A stretch of 64,000 nucleotides of DNA, taken from Salinicola avicenniae (GTDB lineage: Bacteria > Pseudomonadota > Gammaproteobacteria > Pseudomonadales > Halomonadaceae). The notes beneath the pieces are model-generated. The model saw only the letters and a program-made list of their open reading frames with translations, did not search any database and was not told the origin of the DNA. The stretch covers positions 1 through 64,000 of the forward strand of contig NZ_JAKQZC010000002.1 of assembly GCF_023736115.1 (NCBI RefSeq), given 5' to 3'. The position numbers and the translations under genes were made by a program. The stretch's first letter is position 1, and each line of letters starts with the position of its first letter. Below, piece by piece: positions 35,919 through 45,302 of this stretch.

Positions 35919-36884
35919 ATGAAACGACTCGACTTCGTCACCCTGAAACTGTTCGTCGCGATCGCCGATCTCAAGAGCCTGACCCGAGCCGCCGAGCGCG
36001 AACACCTGGCACTGGCGGCAGTCAGCAAGCGCGTCAGCGACCTGGAGAGCCAGCTATCGACCACGCTGCTCTATCGCCGGCCGCGCGGGGTCGAGCTCAC
36101 GCCGGCGGGCCACGCCCTGCTACACCACGCTCGCCATATGCTCGACAGCCTGGATCATCTCAACGCCGATCTCAGCGAGTACAGCATTGGCATTCGCGGC
36201 CATGTCCGCCTGCATGCCAATACCTCGGCGGTGATCGAGTTCCTGCCCGACGACCTGAGCGACTTTACCTGGCGCTATCCGCAGATCCGCATCGATATGC
36301 AGGAACGCTTGAGCCACGAGATCATCGCCGCCGTGCGCGACGGCCTGACCGATATCGGCATCTTTTCCGCACATATCCCCGCGCCCGGGCTGATCACGCG
36401 CCACTATCGACACGACCGTCTGGTACTGGTGACGTCGCGCTCGCACCCGCTGGCCCAGCACGCCCGGCTCGCCTTCGCCGACACGCTGGATTACGACTTC
36501 ATCGGGCTCGAGCAGGACTCCTCGCTACACGCGCTGCTGCAGACCGATTCCCAGCGCCTGGAACGGCCGTTGCGCATGCGCATACAGGTTCGCAGCTTCG
36601 AAGGTATCTGCCGCATGATCGATCGCGGCATGGGGATCGGCATTCTTCCGGCACGCGCCGTGGCCACGTATCGCGCCAGCCTGGACCTGGCGACGGTGGC
36701 GCTCTCCGATGCCTGGGCCGAGCGCGAACTGGTCATCGGCATGCGAGAGTTTGACGCGCTGCCGCTGATCGCCCGGCAGCTGGTCGAGCATCTCGAAAGC
36801 GCGGCCGAGCGCGATACCGGCGAAACCCACGCCGATAGACGGGATCGCGGCGCCCGCGCGACCCAACCTACGACCAAGGGTTGA
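35919..36884 (+). CDS. LysR-family transcriptional regulator
   Basis: This 321-residue regulator has an N-terminal winged helix (LKLFVAIADLKSLTRAAERE and LAAVSKRVSDLESQLSTTLL), then a periplasmic-binding-like effector domain (VRLHANTSAVIEFLPDDLSDF onward). It is divergent from the CoA-transferase / lyase pair and next to a TctC-type gene, so it probably controls both. The ATG at 35919 fits the family N-terminus (MKRLDFVTLKLF); the open frame upstream is not protein-like. Confidence 0.93.
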   Translation: MKRLDFVTLKLFVAIADLKSLTRAAEREHLALAAVSKRVSDLESQLSTTLLYRRPRGVELTPAGHALLHHARHMLDSLDHLNADLSEYSIGIRGHVRLHANTSAVIEFLPDDLSDFTWRYPQIRIDMQERLSHEIIAAVRDGLTDIGIFSAHIPAPGLITRHYRHDRLVLVTSRSHPLAQHARLAFADTLDYDFIGLEQDSSLHALLQTDSQRLERPLRMRIQVRSFEGICRMIDRGMGIGILPARAVATYRASLDLATVALSDAWAERELVIGMREFDALPLIARQLVEHLESAAERDTGETHADRRDRGARATQPTTKG

Positions 36885-37026
36885 AGCGTTCGGCATGCGC
36901 GAAGGCTCGGTTGCCGAATCACCAATTTTGCCCGGCACGCGCGCTGGCTAGAGTCCCCTTCGTGGCTTCGACGCCCAGACTGTCGAGCCACCGACATTCG
37001 ACAATAACCGAAAGGGACGCCACGCC

Positions 37027-38010
37027 ATGCGCCACATTCCCCGTACGCTCGTCGCCGGAGCGCTGATAGTCGGCAGTTTCAGCACGGCCCAGGCCTTCGA
37101 ACCGAGCGGCAAGGTCGACTGCATCGCCCCTGCCAACCCGGGCGGCGGTTGGGACTTCACCTGTCGCTCCGTCGGTCGCGTGCTCTCCGATCTCGACCTG
37201 GTGGAAGGCAACGTGCAGACCACCAACATGCCGGGCGCCAGCGGCGGTGTCGGCTTTTCCCATGTGGTCCAGAAGCGCGCGGGGCAGGAATCGCTCATCG
37301 TCGCCGCCAGCACGGTCACCACCACCGGCCTGGCACGCGGCCAGTTTCCGGGCATGGATGCCAGCATGGTCAACTGGATCGGGACGCTGGGCGCGGATTA
37401 CGGCGTAATCGCCGTCGCAGCGGACTCGGCATACCAATCCCTGCCAGAGGTAATGGAAGCGCTCAAGGCAAACCCGCGGGCGGTCACCTTCACTGGCGGC
37501 ACAGCCACCGGCGGCTGGGACCACCTCAAGCTGCTGATGACCGCCAACAGCGCTGGCGTCGACGAACTCGCGCGCATTCCCTATCTCGGCTACAACGGCG
37601 GCGGCGAAGCGGTGACGCAGACGCTAGGCGGACATGTCGACGTCTTTGTCGGTGATATCTCCGAGGTCGTGAGCTTCGTCGAGTCCGGCGACCTGCGCCC
37701 GCTGGCGATTCTTTCCGACGAGCGCCTGCCCGGTGAGCTCGAACGGTGGCCCACGGCGCAGGAACAGGGTATCGACACGATCGCCCCCAACTGGCGCGGA
37801 TTCTATATGCCGGCAGACGTTTCCGACGACGCCTACCGCTGGTGGGTCGACACGATCGACACGCTGTACGACAGCGACGAATGGAAAGGCGTAATGCAGC
37901 AGAACGGGCTGATGCCCTTCGAGATGCAGGGCGAAGCGTTCACGACCTTCGTCAACGACCAGATTGGCGAGATCGCCGATATTTCACGCCAGATCGGGCT
38001 CTCGCCGTAA
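37027..38010 (+). CDS. TctC/Bug-type tripartite tricarboxylate transporter binding protein
   Basis: This 327-residue periplasmic solute-binding protein has a signal peptide cleaved near STAQA (residue 23). The start of the mature part (VDCIAPANPGGGWDFTCRSV) is the ligand loop hallmark of the TctC family, and TGGTATGGWDH and LGYNGGGEAV are further family motifs. These proteins bind carboxylates such as citrate. No TctA or TctB membrane partner is in the window, so it is an orphan receptor or uses a distant partner. Lying after LysR and the CoA-transferase / lyase pair, it probably brings in the acid they degrade. GGGA stands about 10 bases before the ATG. Confidence 0.92.
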   Translation: MRHIPRTLVAGALIVGSFSTAQAFEPSGKVDCIAPANPGGGWDFTCRSVGRVLSDLDLVEGNVQTTNMPGASGGVGFSHVVQKRAGQESLIVAASTVTTTGLARGQFPGMDASMVNWIGTLGADYGVIAVAADSAYQSLPEVMEALKANPRAVTFTGGTATGGWDHLKLLMTANSAGVDELARIPYLGYNGGGEAVTQTLGGHVDVFVGDISEVVSFVESGDLRPLAILSDERLPGELERWPTAQEQGIDTIAPNWRGFYMPADVSDDAYRWWVDTIDTLYDSDEWKGVMQQNGLMPFEMQGEAFTTFVNDQIGEIADISRQIGLSP

Positions 38011-38035
38011 AAAACGCCCACCACCTTCTTGTCTA

Positions 38036-38062
38036 TCGCGCCCGCCACCATCGCGGGCGCGA
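38036..38062. terminator. Strong GC hairpin after the TctC gene, possible terminator
   Basis: Arms TCGCGCCCGC and GCGGGCGCGA are a perfect 10-bp stem with a 7-base loop. No T-run follows, so termination would need Rho, or the hairpin protects the 3' end of the mRNA. Confidence 0.45.
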
Positions 38063-38170
38063 GCGATTGACGCCCGGTCTTTTCCCGCCAATGACAGGAA
38101 CACGACGAAAGTTGCAGCCAAAGCGCCTACGCTGAGAGAGGGATACAACAGCAACAAGACCCAATTGCCC

Positions 38171-39628
38171 ATGAATGCCACCCGTATCAACGCCCTGATC
38201 AGCGGCGGTATCGACGCGCTGCCGTTCTGGATGATGGCCGCCGTGATCATCGGCGCCACCGCGCTCGCTCACGCGGCACTGAAATATCTGCACTATCGTC
38301 TCCGCCGGCTCAACGACAGCCGGCTGCATCTGCTTAGCGCCACCGCCAAGGCCGTGCATCCACCGCTGGTCGGTGCGCTCTGGGTCTATGGCCTGTTCGG
38401 TGCCGCTCACTATCTGATACCGACCGATGTTCAGGGGCATGCCCTGATTCTGACAGCCGCCCACTTCTTCGCCGCCCTGCTCGGCGTCTGGTTGCTGATT
38501 CGTGTCTGTCGGCGTCTGGTCGAAGTGATGGACCGCTGGGGCGATGGCCGCACGACGATGCTAGAGCGTTTTCTGGTGCCTTTCATGGCGCGTTGTCTAG
38601 CGGCGCTGATCCCGATTTTCGTGTTGTTTTCGATCTTCCCTGTCTTCGTCACCTCCGCCAGCCTGGATACGGCACTGCACAACCTGACCAGTCTGATCCT
38701 GATCGGGAGTATCGCCGGGGTATTGATTCACGGGGTCAATATCAGCGAGCGCGCGCTCAGCGAACGCTACCGTTTCGACGTTGAGGAAAACGAGGACGCG
38801 GTAGCGCGCAAGGTGCACACGCAGATCACCGTGCTGCGCAAGCTGATCAACTTCGTGATCGTGATTCTGGCCCTGGCCTCGATGCTGATGGTGTTCGAGA
38901 AGGTGCGTCAGCTCGGGGCCAGCATCCTGGCCTCGGCGGGGATCCTCGGCGTGGTGCTCGGCTTCGCCGCGCAGAAGGTACTGGGGAACCTGATCGCCGG
39001 CATCCAGATCGCGCTGACACAGCCGATCCAGCTGAACGATTCGGTCATCGTGGAGGGAGAATGGGGATGGGTCGAGGAACTGACGCTGACCTACGCCGTG
39101 GTGCGCACCTGGGACTGGCGCCGCGTCGTGCTGCCGATCACCTACTTCGTGGATCACCCGTTCGAGAACTGGACACGCCGCGACAAGGACCTGATCGGCG
39201 TGGTGATCCTCTACGTCGACTATCAGCTGCCCATGGCCCCCCTGCGCGCGGAGTGCCAGCGTATCGCCGAGGCATCCCCGTTCTGGACCGGCCGCGTATG
39301 CAAGGTGCAGATGCTGGAAATGACCGATCGCAACAAGCAGCTGCGCGTGCTGATCAGCAGCAGCGGCGGGCCGAACACCTTCGACCTGCGCTGCGAGATT
39401 CGTGAAGGATTGATCGACTTCATCTGCCAGCACTACCCGCAGCATCTACCCACGGTCCGGCTGGATCTGCCGCAGCGGGATGGTGGCAACCTGCCGCAGC
39501 CGCCACTGGCCGAATCACTGACCGATGATGCCGAATCGCAGGCTGACGACGCCACGTCACCGACCGAGGATGACAGGCAAATGGCCAACGGCGTGACGGC
39601 CGGCGAGGCACGGGTAAAGCACGGATGA
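38171..39628 (+). CDS. MscS-family mechanosensitive ion channel
   Basis: This 485-residue membrane channel releases solutes upon osmotic downshock. Five hydrophobic segments (about 18-35, 65-80, 90-110, 138-160, 170-185) precede the MscS core: a pore helix AGILGVVLGFAAQKVLGNLI, then the beta domain (PIQLNDSVIVEGEWGWVEEL). A polar Asp/Thr-rich tail ends the protein. ATG at 38171 is the start of the first membrane helix region; the frame upstream is not protein-like. A salt-adapted host would have clear use for it. It is a single gene, convergent with manC. Confidence 0.92.
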   Translation: MNATRINALISGGIDALPFWMMAAVIIGATALAHAALKYLHYRLRRLNDSRLHLLSATAKAVHPPLVGALWVYGLFGAAHYLIPTDVQGHALILTAAHFFAALLGVWLLIRVCRRLVEVMDRWGDGRTTMLERFLVPFMARCLAALIPIFVLFSIFPVFVTSASLDTALHNLTSLILIGSIAGVLIHGVNISERALSERYRFDVEENEDAVARKVHTQITVLRKLINFVIVILALASMLMVFEKVRQLGASILASAGILGVVLGFAAQKVLGNLIAGIQIALTQPIQLNDSVIVEGEWGWVEELTLTYAVVRTWDWRRVVLPITYFVDHPFENWTRRDKDLIGVVILYVDYQLPMAPLRAECQRIAEASPFWTGRVCKVQMLEMTDRNKQLRVLISSSGGPNTFDLRCEIREGLIDFICQHYPQHLPTVRLDLPQRDGGNLPQPPLAESLTDDAESQADDATSPTEDDRQMANGVTAGEARVKHG

Positions 39629-39666
39629 GACGGACTACCTGATCGGCGTTTCGAACAGCGTCACGG

Positions 39667-41082
39667 CTACTCGGCGTCCTCGCGGCGATAGACATCATCC
39701 AGACGCTCGATATCGTCCTCGCCGAGGTAGCTGCCGCTCTGCACCTCGATCAGCGCCAGCTCGATCCGGCCCGGATTCTCGAGCCGATGGACAACGCCGA
39801 GCGGAATATAGGTCGACTGATTCTCTTCCAGCAGGAAGGTCTCTTCGCCTCGCGTGACCCGAGCGGTCCCGCGCACCACGATCCAGTGCTCGGCGCGATG
39901 GAAATGGCGCTGCAGCGACAACCGCCCGCCCGGCGCCACGCTGATCTGCTTGACCTGATAGCGCTCGGCGGCGTGGACACTGTCGTAGCTACCCCAGGGC
40001 CGATGCACCCGGCGATGCTGGTCCCACTCCGGGCGCTCGCGCTGCTTCAATGTCTCCACGATCTGCTTGACCGCCTGGGCGGAATCGCGATGCGCGACCA
40101 TCACGGCATCCGGGGTTTCGACGATCATCAGATCGCGCACGCCCACCGCCGCGACGAGGCGGCTCTCGCTACGAACCAGGGTGTTCTGCACCGCCTGTGC
40201 CAGGACATCGCCTTGCAACGCATTGCCCTCGGCGTCCCGCTCGGCGACCTCCCAGGCGGCCTGCCAGGAGCCGACATCCGACCAGCCGGCCGCGAGCGGC
40301 ACCACGCTGGCGGCCCGCGTCCGCTCCATGACCGCGTAATCGATCGAGAGCGACTCGCAGCGGGCGAACGGCGCTGCCGCCACCCGCAGGAAATCCAGAT
40401 CGGCGCGGCGCCCCTCCCAGGCTTCGCGGGCCGCCGCCAGCATGGTCGGCTTCGCGGTTTCCAGCTCCTCGAGATAGCGGTCCGCGCGCATCACGAACAT
40501 GCCGCTGTTCCAGAGATAGCGACCACTGGCCACGTAAGCCGCCGCCGTCTCGGCCTCGGGTTTTTCGACAAAACGCGCCACCGGCACGGTTCCCGCAGTC
40601 CGGGGCATTTCAGCGGCTTCGATATAGCCGTAGCCGGTTTCGGCATGGGTCGGCGTCACGCCGAACGTCACCAGCTCGCCGTCGAGCGCCCCTTGTAGCG
40701 CCGGTTCCAGCGCGGCCCGCCACGCGGCCGGTTCGGCAACCGCGTGATCCGCCGGCATGACCAGCATCACGGCCTCCGGATCGCGATGCATCGCCTGTAG
40801 CGCTGCCAGGGCAATCGCCGGCGCCGTGTTGCGCATCTCAGGCTCCAGTAGAATCTCTGCCTGCCACCCCGCCTCGCGAAGCTGCTCGGCCGCCAGAAAG
40901 CGATGCGCTTCCTGACACACCACGATCGGCGCGTCGTGGGGCGTTTCCCCCAGCCGTGCCAGCGTCTCCACCAGCATGCTGCGCTCGCCGCCCATCGACA
41001 GGAACTGCTTGGGGTAACTCGCGCGGGAAACCGGCCACAGGCGCGTTCCGGCACCGCCGGCCAGTACCACGGGGATCAGCAT
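39667..41082 (-). CDS. manC: Mannose-1-phosphate guanylyltransferase / mannose-6-phosphate isomerase ManC
   Basis: This bifunctional enzyme makes GDP-mannose (and isomerises fructose-6-P to mannose-6-P) for polysaccharide. The nucleotidyltransferase part has LAGGAGTRLWPVSR at its N-terminus and FVEKPE near 175. The C-terminal type II PMI cupin carries PWGSYDSV and LSLQRHFHRAEHWIVVRG. About 471 residues is typical. The second ATG (41082) has AAGGA 7 bases upstream and is preferred to that at 41088. It follows ugd but a terminator lies between, so it likely has its own promoter. Confidence 0.95.
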   Translation of the reverse strand: MLIPVVLAGGAGTRLWPVSRASYPKQFLSMGGERSMLVETLARLGETPHDAPIVVCQEAHRFLAAEQLREAGWQAEILLEPEMRNTAPAIALAALQAMHRDPEAVMLVMPADHAVAEPAAWRAALEPALQGALDGELVTFGVTPTHAETGYGYIEAAEMPRTAGTVPVARFVEKPEAETAAAYVASGRYLWNSGMFVMRADRYLEELETAKPTMLAAAREAWEGRRADLDFLRVAAAPFARCESLSIDYAVMERTRAASVVPLAAGWSDVGSWQAAWEVAERDAEGNALQGDVLAQAVQNTLVRSESRLVAAVGVRDLMIVETPDAVMVAHRDSAQAVKQIVETLKQRERPEWDQHRRVHRPWGSYDSVHAAERYQVKQISVAPGGRLSLQRHFHRAEHWIVVRGTARVTRGEETFLLEENQSTYIPLGVVHRLENPGRIELALIEVQSGSYLGEDDIERLDDVYRREDAE

Positions 41083-41156
41083 GGGCATGTCCTTCTGCAG
41101 AGTCGATCGATCCTCGATAGCCTAGCCCAATCCACGATATCGCGCGGGTCGCCGCC

Positions 41157-41196
41157 CCAAAACCAAAAGGCCCGATACCTGTCGGTACCGAGCCTT
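41157..41196 (-). terminator. Terminator after ugd
   Basis: On the minus strand AAGGCTCGGTACC pairs fully (three G-U pairs) with GGTATCGGGCCTT around a GACA loop, followed by TTGGTTTT. This ends the leftward polysaccharide transcript before manC. Confidence 0.8.
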
Positions 41197-41247
41197 GAGC
41201 GAGTCAATCGGGCATTTCGAGCGCAACGGTGTCGCTAACGTTGCACC

Positions 41248-42603
41248 TCAGTGCGATTGCCGGCGGTTCACCTGGAGCGAATCCCCCCGCCCCACGGCGA
41301 AGTAGAGCAGCCCGGCCGTGCGCACCTGCGCGGGGTCGAACAGGTTGCGACCGTCGACGATCACCGGCGTCGTCAACGCCTTGGCCAGCGCGGAGAAGTC
41401 CACGGTGCGGAAGGATTTCCACTCGGTGCAGATCACCAGCGCGTCCGCCCCGTCGACGGCGTCGTCACGAGTTTCCATTAGCGCGAGATCGTCTCGCTCG
41501 CCGTAGAGACGACGGCACTCTTCCATCGCCTCCGGATCATACGCCCGAACGCGCGCACCGGCCTGCCACAGGGCCTCCATCAGCGCCCGGCTCGGCGCCT
41601 CGCGCATGTCATCGGTGTTCGGTTTGAACGCCAGCCCCCAGACGGCAATCGTCTTGCCCTGCAGCGCGCCATCGAAGGCCTGGTTGAGCTTGGCGAACAG
41701 GGTCGTCTTCTGGCGATCGTTGACCGCTTCAACCGCATTCAACAGACGCGGCTCATAGCCGATCTGGTGGGCCGTGCGGGCCAGCGCCTGCACATCCTTG
41801 GGGAAGCAGGAGCCACCGTAGCCGCAGCCGGGGTAGATGAAGCTGTAGCCGATACGCGGATCGCTGCCGATGCCACGGCGCACCTGCTCCACGTCCGCGC
41901 CCAGCCGTTCGGCCAGATTGGCGATCTCGTTCATGAAGCTGATCTTGGTCGCCAGCATGGCGTTGGCGGCGTATTTGGTCAGCTCCGCGCTGCGGATATC
42001 CATGAACATCAGCTTTTCGGCGCGGCGGTTGTACGGGGCGTAGCACTCCCGCATCAACGACTCGACCTGCCTGGAATCCGTACCGACGACGATGCGCGCG
42101 CCGTGGGTGAAATCCTCGATGGCCGCGCCTTCCTTGAGAAACTCCGGATTGGAGCAGACATCGAACGGCACCTGTGCACCACGCTGCGCGAGCGCATCGG
42201 CAATCGCCTCGCGCACGCGATCCGCCGTCCCGACCGGCACCGTGGACTTGTCGATGACGACCTTGTACTCGTCCATATGCGTGCCGATGGTATTGGCGAC
42301 CGCCAGTACGTACTGCAGATCCGCGCTGCCGTCTTCATCCGGCGGAGTGCCCACGGCAATGAACTGCAGCGTACCGAAGGCCACGGCCTCGGCCGCGTCG
42401 GTAGTGAACAGCAGCCGCTCCTGGGCCACGTTCTCGGTCACCAGGGTCTCGAGCCCCGGCTCGTAGATCGGAATCTCGCCCTGCTTCAGCCGGGCGACTT
42501 TCTGCGCATCGATATCCATGCACATGACTTCATGACCGGCGTCCGCCAGGCAGGCGCCCGTCACCAGCCCTACATACCCCGTACCGAAAACCGTGATTCG
42601 CAT
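41248..42603 (-). CDS. ugd: UDP-glucose 6-dehydrogenase
   Basis: This enzyme oxidises UDP-glucose to UDP-glucuronate, a precursor of acidic polysaccharide. It is 451 residues: an N-terminal Rossmann fold [34 protein letters not shown], then the catalytic Cys in [13 protein letters not shown] (near 265) and the C-terminal domain. The gene is GC-rich, unlike its upstream neighbours, so it may be older at this locus. It is 81 bases after the polymerase gene and is followed by a strong terminator. Confidence 0.96.
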   Translation of the reverse strand: MRITVFGTGYVGLVTGACLADAGHEVMCMDIDAQKVARLKQGEIPIYEPGLETLVTENVAQERLLFTTDAAEAVAFGTLQFIAVGTPPDEDGSADLQYVLAVANTIGTHMDEYKVVIDKSTVPVGTADRVREAIADALAQRGAQVPFDVCSNPEFLKEGAAIEDFTHGARIVVGTDSRQVESLMRECYAPYNRRAEKLMFMDIRSAELTKYAANAMLATKISFMNEIANLAERLGADVEQVRRGIGSDPRIGYSFIYPGCGYGGSCFPKDVQALARTAHQIGYEPRLLNAVEAVNDRQKTTLFAKLNQAFDGALQGKTIAVWGLAFKPNTDDMREAPSRALMEALWQAGARVRAYDPEAMEECRRLYGERDDLALMETRDDAVDGADALVICTEWKSFRTVDFSALAKALTTPVIVDGRNLFDPAQVRTAGLLYFAVGRGDSLQVNRRQSH

Positions 42604-42684
42604 GTCAGTGTTCCAGACTCATTGACTCATTACAGATGCGCAAACGATACCACTCAACCTGCAGGGATGCGCGGCTGATCAATC

Positions 42685-44034
42685 TCAAGACTCACCCTGC
42701 CCGTGGTCGACCAACTCTGCGTCGGGTGACGCTATCTCGGTGCCTTTGACATGCGGGCGAAATAGATAAAATGACAACGCGCAGCCACCCACAATAGTCA
42801 CGAAATAGATTCCCGTTCGGAAGATAAAATAGGATTCCGTCAGATTGGCGATGGCAAAAAAGACAAACGAACACGCCAATCCGGTTGCCAGATATCGATG
42901 GCCCCGCTTATAGGCCTGACGGACACCTTCCCACATGGCTCCGCATAAGATGCCCAATATGGTCAGGCCGATCAGTCCATAGGCCAAGGTGATTTCGATA
43001 TAGGAGTTGTGGAAATGCCCGAAACGATCACGAATGGCTTGCGGGAACGGGCCTTCGTCGATGAGATATTTTCGACTATCGGCTCCCCAACCGGTCAAAG
43101 GGCGTTCGGCAATTTTTTCGAGCGCATAGCGCCAAGTATGGAGACGGATACCAATGCTAGAATAAGGGATACTATCCCAATCCAGCTCAGCCGCCGTTTG
43201 CATTACGCTAGCCTCCTTGTCCAATCGCTTCTCGATCAAACGATCAAACTGCGTTGCGCCAAATGCCAGAAACGCCATGACAATAGCGACCATTACAAAC
43301 AGTGTTCGAGGCTTTGTGGCTTTCCCATGATGAACACGAAATAACCGATAACAGAGATAAGGAGCGATCAGCACAAAGACAACGGCAAGCGCCAACCACA
43401 CGCCCCGCGTTTGAGTTACAATAACGCCAACCAAGGCGACTAGAGACAGAAGCACGCTCAAGCTCAGTTGCCACGCCCGCCCATGGGATGACACTAAATG
43501 CCCTAGCCAGGTCAGCGCGGCGATCAAAGCCCAGCCAAAATAGACCGAGGTATGTTGGGCATTGTGGTAATCAAAATCGACACGCTTCCCCTGAACACCC
43601 GCCCACCAACTTTGCCAATCTCCTTGCCAGATAAGCGACACCCAAAACCCCGCCAGTGTCGCTATCAAAATCGTTAACGCTCGTGAAGAACTCCCTTTGA
43701 CCCACCAGGCAATCATCAAGCATAGAAAAAGCTTCGTATAATGACGCTCGCTTGTAATGGAGTCATCAGCCGGAAAGCGCGCGACTGAAAACTGATGCAC
43801 AGATATCTGCAGAACGACAAAGGCGACTAACAGCAGGAAAATCCAACTATATTTCGTCGCCCTATCACTCTCCCCTACCCAAGAAAATAGAAAGGACAAC
43901 AGTAGGAGAATTTCTGCAGACCTTGAAATTTCCAGATTTACCAGCCAGAAAAAAGCGTAAGCTACAGCCAGCACACCCATCAATATATCAACACGCCGCA
44001 TCCGGGCTAGAGAAAAACCGATCGATTTTTTCAC
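42685..44034 (-). CDS. O-antigen ligase / Wzy-type polysaccharide polymerase
   Basis: This 449-residue inner-membrane protein has about 11 hydrophobic segments and a large periplasmic loop (about 265-335). The loop carries IGIRLHTWRYALEKIAERPLTGWG and FGHFHNSYIEITLAYG, which match the Wzy_C (O-antigen ligase) domain. It would join flipped repeat units into chains. I chose GTG at 44034, which overlaps the stop of the sugar-transferase gene (GTGA); a GTG at 44097 would overlap much more and has no ribosome site, and ATG at 44001 is possible. Low GC content. Confidence 0.83.
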   Translation of the reverse strand: MKKSIGFSLARMRRVDILMGVLAVAYAFFWLVNLEISRSAEILLLLSFLFSWVGESDRATKYSWIFLLLVAFVVLQISVHQFSVARFPADDSITSERHYTKLFLCLMIAWWVKGSSSRALTILIATLAGFWVSLIWQGDWQSWWAGVQGKRVDFDYHNAQHTSVYFGWALIAALTWLGHLVSSHGRAWQLSLSVLLSLVALVGVIVTQTRGVWLALAVVFVLIAPYLCYRLFRVHHGKATKPRTLFVMVAIVMAFLAFGATQFDRLIEKRLDKEASVMQTAAELDWDSIPYSSIGIRLHTWRYALEKIAERPLTGWGADSRKYLIDEGPFPQAIRDRFGHFHNSYIEITLAYGLIGLTILGILCGAMWEGVRQAYKRGHRYLATGLACSFVFFAIANLTESYFIFRTGIYFVTIVGGCALSFYLFRPHVKGTEIASPDAELVDHGQGES

Positions 44035-45302
44035 CGTGAACCAAACCCTGTCAGCATTGTCTTGAATGTTTTTAAAAAAATCAAAAGATCTAGCCACAAT
44101 GAAAAATGCTTGATGTAATAAAAATCGTACTGTAGCTTCGCGCGCATTCCATCGACCTCAGCAGCATAGCCTTGATTAACTTGCGCCCAGCCTGAAATTC
44201 CCGGCCTCACTACATGGCGATAACTGAAGAAAGGCACATCCCGTTCGTACCAAATCGACAACCGTGTTGTCTCTGGCCTAGGGCCTATGAAACTCATCTC
44301 CCCCTTTAAAACATTAATAATTTGCGGCAACTCATCGAAACGATACTTTCTTAGCCACTTACCAATACGCGTAATACGGGGATCATTCCCATGCGTAAAT
44401 TCGGCACCTTTTTCGCCACATCTCATTGTTCGAAACTTGTACATTCTAAAAGGCCGCGCACGATACCCCATTCGTTGTTGAACAAAAAAAACGGGGCCCA
44501 TATCTTCTTTTTTAATAAAGAAAGCCACACCCACTAACAGCGGAAGAAGAAGGGGAAGAAACAACACTGCCCCAACAATATCGAGAGATCTTTTAACAGC
44601 AGCATAGAAAGACGAGGGAAGCAATGTGCCAAATTCATTTTCTGCCAGATGTTCTATCTGCACCCTACCCGTTATCGACTCTTCAATTTGCTTAACATTA
44701 TAGACTGGGATATGAAACAACGTGCATTTTGCAATGAACTTCTCCCACTCTGGCGTCATATCCTTTGCGTAGAAATCAGCCACCACGCCATCAAATCTCA
44801 CGCTTTCTAAATTAGGCTCTGTCAAGAATCGCAGTTCCACTTGCCGCCCCCCTCTCATCATGAGAGCTTGCCCCAAAGGCACGACAGCCAGCTTTTGTGA
44901 ACGGTACCTTCTCCCCACAAGATACCCAAGGAAAAACCATCCCAGGCATAGCACATAGCCGTAAAAAAGGACTTGTCGTGTATAACCTTCTCGAGTAAAG
45001 AAAAGTGCCGCCACAACTATTAGATAAGCGATGGACACCGCCGGCAAAATGAATGACACGACTTGGACACCAGGGTAGCGCATAATGCGCCTAAGCGTAA
45101 AAACGATGGCCGTGAAGGAAAGGATAATAGCCAAAAGCGTATTACCGCGCACATCTGGCATGTACTCCCAGAACTGCCACCCCCATCGTAGGACTGCAGG
45201 AGTCAGCGCTACAATCGGCAAGCCCACCAGAAACTGTAGGGGGAGACCAAATAACAAGCGCTCATACCATCTGGAATGGCGACGTTCGTATTTAGCTTCC
45301 AT
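44031..45302 (-). CDS. Initiating polyprenyl phosphoglycosyltransferase (WcaJ/WbaP class)
   Basis: This membrane enzyme transfers the first sugar-phosphate to undecaprenyl phosphate. It is 423 residues: four membrane helices in the first 140, a soluble middle domain, then the catalytic bacterial sugar transferase domain from about 225. That domain has KRSLDIVGAVLFLPLLLPLL, YKFRTMRC, KYRFDELPQIINVLKGEMSF and IGPRPE. Its start overlaps the upstream glycosyltransferase by 11 bases; AAGG stands 9 bases before the ATG. It is the only such enzyme in the window, so it most likely starts the repeat unit. Donor unknown. Confidence 0.93.
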   Translation of the reverse strand: MEAKYERRHSRWYERLLFGLPLQFLVGLPIVALTPAVLRWGWQFWEYMPDVRGNTLLAIILSFTAIVFTLRRIMRYPGVQVVSFILPAVSIAYLIVVAALFFTREGYTRQVLFYGYVLCLGWFFLGYLVGRRYRSQKLAVVPLGQALMMRGGRQVELRFLTEPNLESVRFDGVVADFYAKDMTPEWEKFIAKCTLFHIPVYNVKQIEESITGRVQIEHLAENEFGTLLPSSFYAAVKRSLDIVGAVLFLPLLLPLLVGVAFFIKKEDMGPVFFVQQRMGYRARPFRMYKFRTMRCGEKGAEFTHGNDPRITRIGKWLRKYRFDELPQIINVLKGEMSFIGPRPETTRLSIWYERDVPFFSYRHVVRPGISGWAQVNQGYAAEVDGMRAKLQYDFYYIKHFSLWLDLLIFLKTFKTMLTGFGSR

